Origin: CAYZWU01 sp964482235
Lineage (GTDB): Bacteria; Planctomycetota; B15-G4; CAYZWU01
Reading direction: 5' to 3'
NCBI GenBank assembly: GCA_964482235.1
Contig: CAYZWU010000008.1
Location: forward strand, 1-64,000
DNA: 64,000 bases
The notes under the pieces are model-generated. The model made no database searches. It was given only the letters and a program-made list of their open reading frames with translations, and had not been told where the DNA came from. The translations under genes and the position numbers were made by a program. Below, piece by piece: positions 27,056 through 35,371 of this stretch. Within the stretch, counting starts at the first letter, position 1. Each line of letters opens with the position of its first letter.

Positions 27056-28456
27056 ATGACACACTCTCCATTCAAGAAGCTTCTGATTCTCTTTGCGGTT
27101 GCAGCGCTTTTTGCCCTGCCTGCGGCAACGGCGGCGCCGCTCGCTCCCGTCGATGACGACGGCGAGGCGGACCGCTTCGTCGTGATCAAGGCGGGCCACA
27201 TCATCACGGTCACCGGCGAGGAGATCGAGAACGGCATGATCGTGGTGCGAAACGGCGTGATCGAGGCCGTGGGCAAGAAGGTGGAAATCCCCTTTCCGGC
27301 AAAGATCATCGATGCGAAGGACCTCTGGATCATGCCCGGCCTCGTGAATCCCTACACCAACCTCGGGATGAGGCGCTACTTCAGAAGCGGTGTAAAGTCG
27401 CACATGAAGGTGAGCGACGAGCTCGATCTCGACGAGGAGATCCTGAAGGAGATCCTCGAGTGCGGCTTCACCACCCTGGGGTATTATCCTCAGGGAAGGG
27501 GGGTTCCCGGACAGGGAGCTGCCGTGCGGCCCCTCGATGCAGGGCACCCGGATCGTCTCCTCGATGCGACGACCTACATCCTGATGCTGCACGAGAGTGC
27601 GTCCAGCGACAAGCGGCTCCTGAAGGGCGCCTTCGCCCGCGCCAAGAAGGAGATCGAGAAGCAGGAGAAGGCCCGCAAAGAGTGGGAGGCGAAGCAGAAG
27701 AAGGCGGCCGAGGAGGCGAAGAAGAAAGCCGAGGCCGAGAAGAAGAAGGCGGAGGAAAAGAAAAAGGAAGGCAGCGGCAAGGACAAGCCGGCTCCCGCTC
27801 CTGACAAGACGAAGAAGCCCGCCGAGGGCGAGAAGAAGAAGGAGCCGGCGAAGTTCGTTCCTCCGCCCATCGATCCGGCTCACCTCCCCATCGCCGACCT
27901 GATCCGGAAGAAGGAGGGGGTGGCCGCGCTCGTGACGCTCAGACGCGCCAATACCTTCGTCCACTTTCAGGACGGAATGAAGGATTTCGAGTTCGCCCGG
28001 TCGTTCCTGCTGCGGAACGAGCCGAATACCTATTACGGCTGCGACCTGGGCATCGTGGCTGACAAGGTCGCCGAGGAGAAGCCTCTGGTGATCCTGAACC
28101 CGAACGTGAACTACCGTCCCTTCACGAGAAACCGCTTCAACCTTGCACAGGTGCTGGATGCGGCCGGCTGCAAGATCGCTTTCCGCACGCGCTCCGATTC
28201 GGTGAGCGCCTATGCCGACCAGCTCCGGCGCGTGGCGGAGATGGTTCGGGGCGGACTGAAGAGGGAGACGGCGCTCAAGGCGGTGACGCTGCATCCCGCG
28301 GAGATCCTCGGAGTGGCCGACCGGGTGGGCAGCCTGGAGAAGGACCGCGACGCCGACCTCCTCTTCCTGACGGGCGACCCCTTCGATCCGCTGACGCGCG
28401 TGGACAGGGTGATGATCCGCGGCGAGATCGTGGCCTCCAAGATCGAGATTCAGTAG
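27056..28456 (+). CDS. Exported amidohydrolase-like protein 7, metal ligands lost
   Basis: 466 residues with a signal peptide (LLILFAVAALFALPAATA). The site after the first barrel strand reads WIMPGLVNPYTNLG, with no HxH motif. The late segment IAFRTRSDSV has an Asp but not in the usual SDxP setting. A long Lys/Ala/Glu-rich helical insert lies at about 195-265, where the barrel normally continues directly. The tail LGVADRVGSLEKDRDADLLFLTGDPF is intact. GGAG lies 12 bases before the ATG. The next gene starts 10 bases after the stop. Confidence 0.85.
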   Translation: MTHSPFKKLLILFAVAALFALPAATAAPLAPVDDDGEADRFVVIKAGHIITVTGEEIENGMIVVRNGVIEAVGKKVEIPFPAKIIDAKDLWIMPGLVNPYTNLGMRRYFRSGVKSHMKVSDELDLDEEILKEILECGFTTLGYYPQGRGVPGQGAAVRPLDAGHPDRLLDATTYILMLHESASSDKRLLKGAFARAKKEIEKQEKARKEWEAKQKKAAEEAKKKAEAEKKKAEEKKKEGSGKDKPAPAPDKTKKPAEGEKKKEPAKFVPPPIDPAHLPIADLIRKKEGVAALVTLRRANTFVHFQDGMKDFEFARSFLLRNEPNTYYGCDLGIVADKVAEEKPLVILNPNVNYRPFTRNRFNLAQVLDAAGCKIAFRTRSDSVSAYADQLRRVAEMVRGGLKRETALKAVTLHPAEILGVADRVGSLEKDRDADLLFLTGDPFDPLTRVDRVMIRGEIVASKIEIQ

Positions 28457-28466
28457 GAGCTTTTCG

Positions 28467-30137
28467 ATGAAGATCTTCTTCAAGACGATGAACCTGGTTC
28501 TGATGGCAGCCCTTCTCCTTGCGTGTCCCGCATACGGACAAGACGAGAAGAAGAACAGGAAAGGGGATGCTGCCGCCCCTGCCGAGTCCGAAAAGAAGGA
28601 TGAGGAGAAGAAGAGCGACAAGCCCGAGGAACCAAAGGACAAGTACCTCGTCCTCAAGGGCGGCGACGTCTACACCGTCACGGGTCCCGTTCTCAGGAAT
28701 ACCACCATCTTGGTGAAGAACGGTGTGATCGAGGATCTGAGCCGGGAGGTCGAGATCCCCGAGGGGGCCGAGGTCCTCGACGCCACGGGATACAAGGTCT
28801 ACCCCGGTCTCGTGGCCGTGTCCTCGTCGCGCATCGTGGGGCGCGAGCCGCCCGAGCACACCACCGATATCTACGATCTCAACATGATCCTCGGGCTGTC
28901 GGGCGGGCTGACCTCGGTGCTCACGGGCAACACGGTCGCCAAGCTCACCTACGGAACCCTCGACGACATGGTGGTGAAGCGGGGTATCTTCACCACGATC
29001 CGTTACGCCCGAAGCAGCCCGAAGGCGAGGCTGGACCTGCGCAACGACCTGGAGAGGGTGAGGGCTTACATGCGCGACCTGGCTGCCTGGCAGGCGGCGA
29101 GGAGCGCAGGGGACAAGGATGCCAAGGAGCCGGACAAGAAGTGGCTCACCGGCAAGTACGCCACCTATCTCAGCCTGCTCAAGGGCGAGATGGCCGCCCT
29201 CGTCTCGGCCGACGCGACGCAGGATATCCGGGATATTTCCGATCTGGCTCATCATTACGGCTTTCGCCTGGTGATCCGCGGCGGACTGGAAGCCTGGACC
29301 CTCGCCTCGGAGCTGGGTCGCAAGCAGGTCTCGATGATCCTCACCCCGCGCCGCAAATCGACGCGGCGCATGTACGCCGAGATCCAGGATGACTGCGACT
29401 GCGGGCCGATCTGCGGGGGTCATGATGTGGACGAGGAGCAGGAGCAGCACGAGAGCGAGGCGGAGAAGCACCGGAGGATCCATCGGAACGAGGAAGGCGC
29501 AGCCGACATCATGGAGGGTGAGGACGAGTTCGAGGAGCTGGACGAGGAGACTCTCCGAGGGACGTGGAACGATCCCCGCCTCAACCGTCCCAGCGGCTGG
29601 ACGATCGAGAATGCGTCCATTCTCTACAACAGCGGCGTGCCCTTTGCCATCATCCCCTCGTCGAGCGGGATCAGCCTCGGCGGCATCGCGGGGCGCGACA
29701 ACCTGATGCTGCCCATGGAGGCGGCCTTCGCCGTGCGCGGCGGGCTTCCCGAGAAGGCCGCTCTCGAGGCGATCACGATAAACGCCGCCCGGATCCTCGG
29801 AGTCGACCGGTGGGTCGGTTCGATCGAGAAGGGCAAGGCGGCCGACTTCATCGTCTGCGACGGCGACATTCTCCACTACAAGACGATGGTCCAGTGGTCC
29901 GTGGTGAACGGCCGGATCGTCTACGACAAGGAGAAGGAGCCGCTCTTCGCCCACATCCGGCCGCGGAGCGGCGAAGGCACCAGCAAGACGACCGAGTACT
30001 GGCCGCGCGATTTCGGCCCCATGCCGTCCTTCGTACCGGAGATCGAGCCGCCTGAACCGGGCAAGGAGACGCCCGATCCGGAGGAACCGAAGGAAAAAGA
30101 CAAGCCCGATCAGCCGAAGCCGGAACCAGGCAAGTAG
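28467..30137 (+). CDS. Exported amidohydrolase-like protein 8, with Cys/His-rich insert
   Basis: 556 residues; last of the array. After the signal peptide (MAALLLACPAYGQD) comes a Lys/Glu-rich linker. The HxH site reads VYPGLVAVSSSR. The late Asp site reads AIIPSSSGIS. An insert at about 309-365 begins with a Cys-rich stretch (DDCDCGPICGGH) and continues with His and many acidic residues, so it could bind metal. The tail LGVDRWVGSIEKGKAADFIVCDGD is recognisable, then a Pro/Glu-rich end. It is followed by a perfect 31-bp inverted repeat. Confidence 0.85.
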   Translation: MKIFFKTMNLVLMAALLLACPAYGQDEKKNRKGDAAAPAESEKKDEEKKSDKPEEPKDKYLVLKGGDVYTVTGPVLRNTTILVKNGVIEDLSREVEIPEGAEVLDATGYKVYPGLVAVSSSRIVGREPPEHTTDIYDLNMILGLSGGLTSVLTGNTVAKLTYGTLDDMVVKRGIFTTIRYARSSPKARLDLRNDLERVRAYMRDLAAWQAARSAGDKDAKEPDKKWLTGKYATYLSLLKGEMAALVSADATQDIRDISDLAHHYGFRLVIRGGLEAWTLASELGRKQVSMILTPRRKSTRRMYAEIQDDCDCGPICGGHDVDEEQEQHESEAEKHRRIHRNEEGAADIMEGEDEFEELDEETLRGTWNDPRLNRPSGWTIENASILYNSGVPFAIIPSSSGISLGGIAGRDNLMLPMEAAFAVRGGLPEKAALEAITINAARILGVDRWVGSIEKGKAADFIVCDGDILHYKTMVQWSVVNGRIVYDKEKEPLFAHIRPRSGEGTSKTTEYWPRDFGPMPSFVPEIEPPEPGKETPDPEEPKEKDKPDQPKPEPGK

Positions 30138-30145
30138 GCTGAGGT

Positions 30146-30242
30146 TACCGAGCCCGCGCAATCTCCGCCATATTCAGGCCCGGAGCTGTCTGACCCGTGA
30201 ACGGCCCCGTATGAATATGGCGGAGATTGCGCGGGCTCGGTA
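30146..30242. repeat. Perfect 31-bp inverted repeat after the amidohydrolase array
   Basis: Bases 30146-30176 are the exact reverse complement of 30212-30242, with a 35-base spacer. It starts eight bases past the last amidohydrolase stop. A T-rich stretch (TATTTCG) follows the right arm, so it may end transcription. The length and perfection of the arms also fit a small palindromic mobile repeat. No second copy is seen in this window. Confidence 0.85.
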
Positions 30243-30345
30243 TTTCGACCATTAATTCCCTTTTCTGAAACGCAGCCTGCGGTAAAATGACGGTCTTTGT
30301 CCAGACCGCCGATTCTCATAGATCAATAGAGGATGGTTCAGGAAA

Positions 30346-32532
30346 GTGATCGATCTCGAAAAAATGAAGGAACTTGCCGCCGTGGGAGACAGGGACGCCC
30401 TGGAAGAGGGCTGGCTCGAGATGCTGGAAAATCCGGGGCCGGCCCGGGAGTTTCTCGATATCCTGCAGGCCGTTGAAAGAAAGAAAAGCGAGGAGGTGAC
30501 CCTCGCGCTTCTCCCTCTGGTGGTGGAAACCTACATGGGGATGAACAGGCTCGAGGACGCGCTCGCCGCGACGCGGGGGCTGGCGCCCTATCAGCCGGAG
30601 AGCCTGATCCTGCGGCGCCGGCTGCGCGAGCTCTTCCGCAAGGTCTACGAGGGCGAGGCGTGGATCGAGGCGTTCCTCCGGGCGTCCGGTGTGACCGACG
30701 ACGCTCCCCTGCCCGACGCTCTCGAGCTCTTCGACCGGTTCGAGCCGTTCAAGCCCGGCCGCGTGGCCGAGCACAAGGCCGGATGGGGGCCTGGCGTTGT
30801 CGAGGGCTACGAGAGCGACGAAGGCGATGTGAGAATCCGATTCCACGACGGCCGGGTGCGCGAGCTGCCGCTTCTCTCCGCCCTGCAGAGCCTCAGTCCC
30901 ATCGATCCCGAAGACCTGAGGGCCTTGCTTCTCACCGGCCCCGAGGGGCTGAAGGAGCTCGCCCGGAACGATCCCGGTCTTGCCGTGCGCAAGGCCGTGG
31001 CCCTCTACCGGGGAAGCGTCACGGCGGCCAAGGTCAAGGCGGCGCTGATCGACAGGGTCGTCCCCTCCTCGGAGTGGACCAGGTGGTGGACCCGGGCGAA
31101 GACGGCGGCCGCCGGAGATCCCTACCTTCGGGTGGAAGGCGGTTCGCGGCCCCTGTTCACCCTCAGGGACGAGCCGGTCTCGCTCAGCGAGGAGTCGCTC
31201 GAGAAGGTCAGGAGAGCGGGCGACGCGGCCGAGGCGGTGGCCACGGTGCGGGAGACCCTCTCAACGCTGAAGGATCCCCTTCTCACCGAGGCGCTGCTCG
31301 ATGAAGTGGAGCGGTTCGCTGAAGAGGAGGAATCGGAGGGCGCCGTCCTCGATGCGGTTCTTCTGCTCGAGGAGAAGGGGAGGAAGCTCGAGGAGGGATC
31401 ATTGGAGCTTTTCCGCCAGGCGGCGGCCGAGGAAGAGAGCCGGGGAGAACCGATCGAGCTCCTGGCCGACATCCCGGGAGAGAAGGGACGGAAGCTCGGG
31501 CTCAAGGCTCTCATCGCCGCCCTGCCCAAGGAGGAATGGGGAGATCTCCTGACGCGATACTTTCATATTCTTCCCAAGGATCTCCTGGATGCCGCAGCCG
31601 ATGCTCTCCTGAAAAAGGGGCATGGAGACAGATTCGTGGCACGTGTCCGGGAGCTGGGGGCCGAGCCGTGGAAGGCTCCGATGGCGGCTTACTACGCCGT
31701 CCGGAAGCTGGCGAACGAGAATCCGTCGCGCTTCGAGGGGTTTCCCACGATTCCGGAGATGACGCTGATGCTGCTCCGGTGCCTCGAATCGCCTCTCTTC
31801 CAATCGGTGCACGACAGGAAATTCGTCAGGGATATGAGCAAGAGAATCGAGGATCTGCTTCTCCGCTCGAGGCAGCCTCTGCTCGATCGATTCCTGGTGC
31901 AGGGGGATCGTTTCCAGCTGAAGCGCGCCCTGGAGATGACGGGCAAGGCGACCGCCCTGTCGAAGTCGCTGACAGACCGCCTCGTGATCGAGATTCCGAT
32001 CCGGTTCCCCGAGTTCAAGAAGGAGGAGGAGGCTTCGCTCTGGGAGGGCGATCAGATCTTCTGCACGCACGAGGGGATCGCGAGGCACGAGGAGGAGCTT
32101 CGCGTGATCACCGAGGAGAAGCTGCCCGAGAACCAGAAGGCGATCGGGCGGGCGGCCGCTTTCGGCGACCTGAGCGAGAACGCGGAGTGGACGGCGGCGA
32201 TCGAGGATCAGCGGCTTCTCACGGAGAAGGCGCAGCAGATCGAGGAGGATCTGCGGCGGGCCAGGCCGATCGAGGATCTCATTGCCGAAGATGGAGTGGC
32301 AGCGCTCGGGACAAGGGTCACCTTCAGGGAGAACGACGGGAGCGGCCTCGAAAGGACGTTCACCATCCTCGGACCCTGGGATGTGGGGCCCGACGGGGTC
32401 ATCTCCTACAAGGCGCCCCTGGCCGCAGGGCTCCTGGGGACGAAGGTGGGGGAGGAGGCTGAGCTCAATCTTCCCGACGGCGACCGGATCGTGACCGTTC
32501 TGGCTGTCGAGAAAGTCGTCTTTGCGCTCTGA
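30346..32532 (+). CDS. GreA/GreB-family transcription elongation factor with long N-terminal region
   Basis: A 728-residue cytosolic protein. The last 160 residues are a GreA-type domain: a coiled coil whose tip reads GDLSENAEW, close to the GreA tip with the acidic residues that reach into RNA polymerase and trigger transcript cleavage, then a C-terminal FKBP-like part (LGTRVTFRENDGS onward). Residues 1-560 are helical and not part of classical GreA (about 158 residues). Chlamydial GreA proteins also have a long N-terminal extension, which supports a PVC-like relationship. Translation probably starts at GTG 30346 after GAGGATGG; ATG 30364 is less well supported. It ends four bases from a convergent gene. 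Confidence 0.85.
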   Translation: MIDLEKMKELAAVGDRDALEEGWLEMLENPGPAREFLDILQAVERKKSEEVTLALLPLVVETYMGMNRLEDALAATRGLAPYQPESLILRRRLRELFRKVYEGEAWIEAFLRASGVTDDAPLPDALELFDRFEPFKPGRVAEHKAGWGPGVVEGYESDEGDVRIRFHDGRVRELPLLSALQSLSPIDPEDLRALLLTGPEGLKELARNDPGLAVRKAVALYRGSVTAAKVKAALIDRVVPSSEWTRWWTRAKTAAAGDPYLRVEGGSRPLFTLRDEPVSLSEESLEKVRRAGDAAEAVATVRETLSTLKDPLLTEALLDEVERFAEEEESEGAVLDAVLLLEEKGRKLEEGSLELFRQAAAEEESRGEPIELLADIPGEKGRKLGLKALIAALPKEEWGDLLTRYFHILPKDLLDAAADALLKKGHGDRFVARVRELGAEPWKAPMAAYYAVRKLANENPSRFEGFPTIPEMTLMLLRCLESPLFQSVHDRKFVRDMSKRIEDLLLRSRQPLLDRFLVQGDRFQLKRALEMTGKATALSKSLTDRLVIEIPIRFPEFKKEEEASLWEGDQIFCTHEGIARHEEELRVITEEKLPENQKAIGRAAAFGDLSENAEWTAAIEDQRLLTEKAQQIEEDLRRARPIEDLIAEDGVAALGTRVTFRENDGSGLERTFTILGPWDVGPDGVISYKAPLAAGLLGTKVGEEAELNLPDGDRIVTVLAVEKVVFAL

Positions 32533-32536
32533 GGGC

Positions 32537-34117
32537 TCAGCTCCCTGCAGGAACCGGCTCTCGGGACGGTTGGAGCGTCGAAACCAGATGGCCGCTCCCC
32601 GTGGCGCGTTTCTCCAGAACCCACTGGATCGTTTCCTTCAGCTCTGATTCCTTGACCGGTTTTTTCAGGTAGGCGTCGACGCCGGCATCCGCCATGCGCT
32701 TCAAGCCGTTGTCCGTCATGTTGGTCGTCAGGAGGATGATCCCCAGGTTCGGCCGGGGGATGACGCGACGGATCTTCTCCGCAAGAACGAAGCCGTCCAT
32801 TCCAGCCATCATGTCGTCGATCAGAATGAGGGAATAGGGGGTTTCGGAATCCCTGGCCATGGTGAGAGCCTCGATCGATTCAGGACCGCTGCCCACGACC
32901 CTGGGCTGCATTCCCCAGGAGAAGAGCATCTCGTGGAGGATCTGGCGGTTCGTGATGTTGGAGTAGGCCAGCAGCACGGGAAGGTCGGTCAACCTGTCCT
33001 GGGCGAATCGTCTTCCCCCGGTCTCCTTCTCCGCCGCCAGGGAGAACCGCGCCGTGAAGCGCACCGCCTTGCGACCGCCGGGGCCGCTTTCCTCGTGGAT
33101 CGTTCCATTCATGATCTTCACCAGGCGCGTGGCGATCGCCATGCCCGGTCTGCCGCAGCGCGAGGTGTGCTGGCCTGAATCGCGCCTCATCGCACCGGGA
33201 TCGGTCACGTTGCCGCCCAGGCCGGTGTGGGTCACCGTGGTCTCGAGAACGATCTCATCCCCCCTGCGGGAGTACTCGCGAACGCTGACGATGACGGCGT
33301 CCCTTTTCGTGAACTGGATCGCCTTGCCGGTCAGGGCGACGATGATCAGGCGCAGGCGGGCCGGGTCGCCTCTCAGCTGGTCGGGAACCGTGGGGGGGAT
33401 GTGGCAGGCCAGCTCGAGCCTTTTTCGCCGTGCCTGCTCGGCCAGGGACTTCAGGGCATCGCCGAAGCAGTCGCGAAGGCTGAAGCGGACCGGCTCCGGC
33501 GGGCGGTCGTAGCTTTCTATCAGATCCATCACCTCGGCGAGCTCGATGGCCATGGCCTGGTGGTTGCCGTTCTTGGCGCTGATCTCGGCCAGGGCCGCTT
33601 CGAGCTGGTCCTGCAGCTCCGTGATCCGGCTGCTCAGGTTCTCGATCTTGTGCCGGCTCAGCTTGAGCGACTCCTCGGTCCGGGATGTCTGCTTCCTGGC
33701 TTTGGCGAACCTGTTGTGCAGCGACAGAAGCTCCGCGCTGTCCCTCTCCTCGGGGAGCTCGTCGGCGGCCAGGCGGGTAAGGTCGTGCTTCGATCGCAGG
33801 ACGGGTGTGGCCAGAAGAACATGACCCTTGCCGGCCGGCAGCCAGCGCCCCTCCAGCTCGACGGGTGGATCGGCTGCCAGGATCATCCGGTGGTTCCGGT
33901 TCACCTTGCCCCGGATCGTCCGCGCCGTGACCTCCCTGGGAAGGGAGTGGAACCTGATCCACTTCGAGACCGGCTTCCCCACGGGATTCCGGATCCGTCT
34001 GTTCACGGCCGTGCTGGCCCAGACGATCTCCATCTTCCTGTCCACGGCGATGATGAACGGTGCCGTTCTTTTCAGGTGGTTCAATTCTATCTCGGTACGA
34101 TATCCTCTGCGGCTCAT
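32537..34117 (-). CDS. Degenerate hybrid histidine kinase / response regulator
   Basis: 526 cytosolic residues, with no membrane segment. The N-terminal 75 residues look PAS-like (FIIAVDRKMEIVWAS). A coiled coil (about 115-180) leads to a GHKL-type region with VPDQLRGDPARLRLIIVAL, typical of hybrid kinases, but the N-box reads TGKAIQFT in place of GNAIKFT, and the G1 region (THTGLGGNV) lacks DxGxG. The H-box has no clear HE pair. The C-terminal receiver keeps the phospho-Asp (LILIDDMM) and the Lys (YLKKPVK), yet the first acidic pair is replaced in LLAYSNITN. It probably signals through protein contact. ATG 34117 follows GGAGG. Confidence 0.75.
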   Translation of the reverse strand: MSRRGYRTEIELNHLKRTAPFIIAVDRKMEIVWASTAVNRRIRNPVGKPVSKWIRFHSLPREVTARTIRGKVNRNHRMILAADPPVELEGRWLPAGKGHVLLATPVLRSKHDLTRLAADELPEERDSAELLSLHNRFAKARKQTSRTEESLKLSRHKIENLSSRITELQDQLEAALAEISAKNGNHQAMAIELAEVMDLIESYDRPPEPVRFSLRDCFGDALKSLAEQARRKRLELACHIPPTVPDQLRGDPARLRLIIVALTGKAIQFTKRDAVIVSVREYSRRGDEIVLETTVTHTGLGGNVTDPGAMRRDSGQHTSRCGRPGMAIATRLVKIMNGTIHEESGPGGRKAVRFTARFSLAAEKETGGRRFAQDRLTDLPVLLAYSNITNRQILHEMLFSWGMQPRVVGSGPESIEALTMARDSETPYSLILIDDMMAGMDGFVLAEKIRRVIPRPNLGIILLTTNMTDNGLKRMADAGVDAYLKKPVKESELKETIQWVLEKRATGSGHLVSTLQPSREPVPAGS

Positions 34118-34250
34118 CGTCAGAGACCTCCAATGAGCTGTCAGTGTTTCCTGCGCCCCTCTCCCATTCTGTTCGGAAGAGGGTTCTGCAGCGATATTTA
34201 TCGGGATTCTCAATGAAAGACTGAAAGAAATGATAGGTTCTGGAAAATCC

Positions 34251-34279
34251 TTGACTGAGGTAGGCACCTTTCCCATAAT
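34251..34279 (+). promoter_or_regulatory. Promoter of tRNA-Pro
   Basis: TTGACT (34251-34256), 17-base spacer, CATAAT (34274-34279). It is a near-consensus housekeeping promoter about 42 bases before the tRNA and reads toward it. Confidence 0.75.
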
Positions 34280-34320
34280 CCCTTGTTCGCAATCCGACAG
34301 GACTGCGGAGACCGATGAAC

Positions 34321-34398
<78 letters not shown>

Positions 34399-34409
34399 GT
34401 CGTAAAGTA

Positions 34410-34437
34410 AGTCCCATCCTTTGGATGGGGCTTTTTT
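34410..34437 (+). terminator. Rho-independent terminator of tRNA-Pro
   Basis: AGTCCCATCC (34410-34419) pairs with GGATGGGGCT (34423-34432) around a TTT loop, followed by a six-T run to 34437. Confidence 0.9.
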
Positions 34438-34598
34438 AATTTATGGATTCGGGGCTCGAGGCTTTGACCGTTGAGGTGGGCCGGCTTCGCCGGCCGCTTG
34501 GGTGATCTGCGGCTCACCTTCGGTTCGCAGCAGGGGCGGTCCAAATCCTCTCTTCGCTTACCCATCCAAGAGGGCTTTCCTTCGGGGTGTTCAATATG

Positions 34599-34678
34599 GT
34601 TGGGCGTGGCTTCGCCGCCCGATCAATTTCATTGTGGCTTTCTTTGCAGACCTATCTCGGTTGGGCGTGGCTTCGCCG
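34599..34678. repeat. Direct repeat pair of 19 bases
   Basis: GTTGGGCGTGGCTTCGCCG occurs at 34599-34617 and again, identical, at 34660-34678. A related shorter sequence (GTGGGCCGGCTTCGCCGG) lies at about 34477. It sits in the weakly coding region behind tRNA-Pro. Confidence 0.7.
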
Positions 34679-35105
34679 TCCACTGGAGTGATCGGCGGCG
34701 ACGGGTGGCGCTGCGGGCTTGCTCTCTGAAGCGTTCGAGTTCCTCGGAAATTGCTTTTCCCTGCAGCTCGGTCAGGCTGATGTCTTTCGGGAAGGGCTTT
34801 TGATTTCGCTCAGTCCGGACGCGTGTCTCTGCATCTTGAAGGAGAGACTTGGCAAAGTCGAGCTCGATGTCGTTCTCGCCGGGAGGCTGACTGGCAACAA
34901 GGGAGAGACAGCCGTGCCAGAATGAAGCGCTGGTCGCTTTTATGATGCGTACCCGTGCATCACGAAGGCCACCCTCACAGGGGGAGCGGGCAAGCTGGAA
35001 GATGATATCGCAGATGATCTTCGCCTGGTGTTTCTCGAAGAGCTCCATGCCCTTTGCACGAAGCCGCTCGTGAACACCACGGCTTGGAGGATCGAGAAAA
35101 TCCAA
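34629..35105 (-). CDS. Possible hypothetical protein
   Basis: An open frame of 158 codons with codon use not far from the neighbours. The product is charged and mostly helical, has no signal peptide, and ends in an Arg-rich stretch. No ribosome site is clear at ATG 35105; ATG 35048 (MELFEKHQ) is an alternative. No known motif is seen. It lies in a region with few other genes and its 3' end overlaps the direct repeats, so it may be a decayed gene. Confidence 0.35.
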   Translation of the reverse strand: MDFLDPPSRGVHERLRAKGMELFEKHQAKIICDIIFQLARSPCEGGLRDARVRIIKATSASFWHGCLSLVASQPPGENDIELDFAKSLLQDAETRVRTERNQKPFPKDISLTELQGKAISEELERFREQARSATRRRRSLQWTAKPRPTEIGLQRKPQ

Positions 35106-35371
35106 TAGCCCTAATGTCTACCCGGCGGCCTTGGAATGCGCCGGCACCCACTTCCACACGTGGTGATGAGGTTTCGGCAGGTCTGGTTGACTGCAGTTGG
35201 TTCAAATGCCCCGATCAGATGACGGGTCGACTGGAAATCCGGGAGTCTGAGGAAAACTCCATGATTCCGTTGCGGCTAATGATCTCTTGCACTTGTCCAT
35301 CAGCAGGCTATCGGGGACTCGATGTTGACAGCCGCCGGGCCGATTTCAGTGCATTGACATGAGGAGAATTC

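Larger units (their letters stand above)
34438..35371. other. Weakly coding stretch behind the tRNA
   Basis: Over 900 bases that lack any confident gene. It contains a GGCCGGC/GCCGGCC hairpin (34479-34495), a partial copy of the tRNA T-arm (GGTCCAAATCCTCTC at 34538-34552), a direct 19-bp repeat, and one possible minus-strand gene (34629-35105). The rest, 35106-35371, shows nothing I can assign except the GAGGAG ribosome site at its right edge. It may be the decayed remains of an element that entered at the tRNA. Confidence 0.4.
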
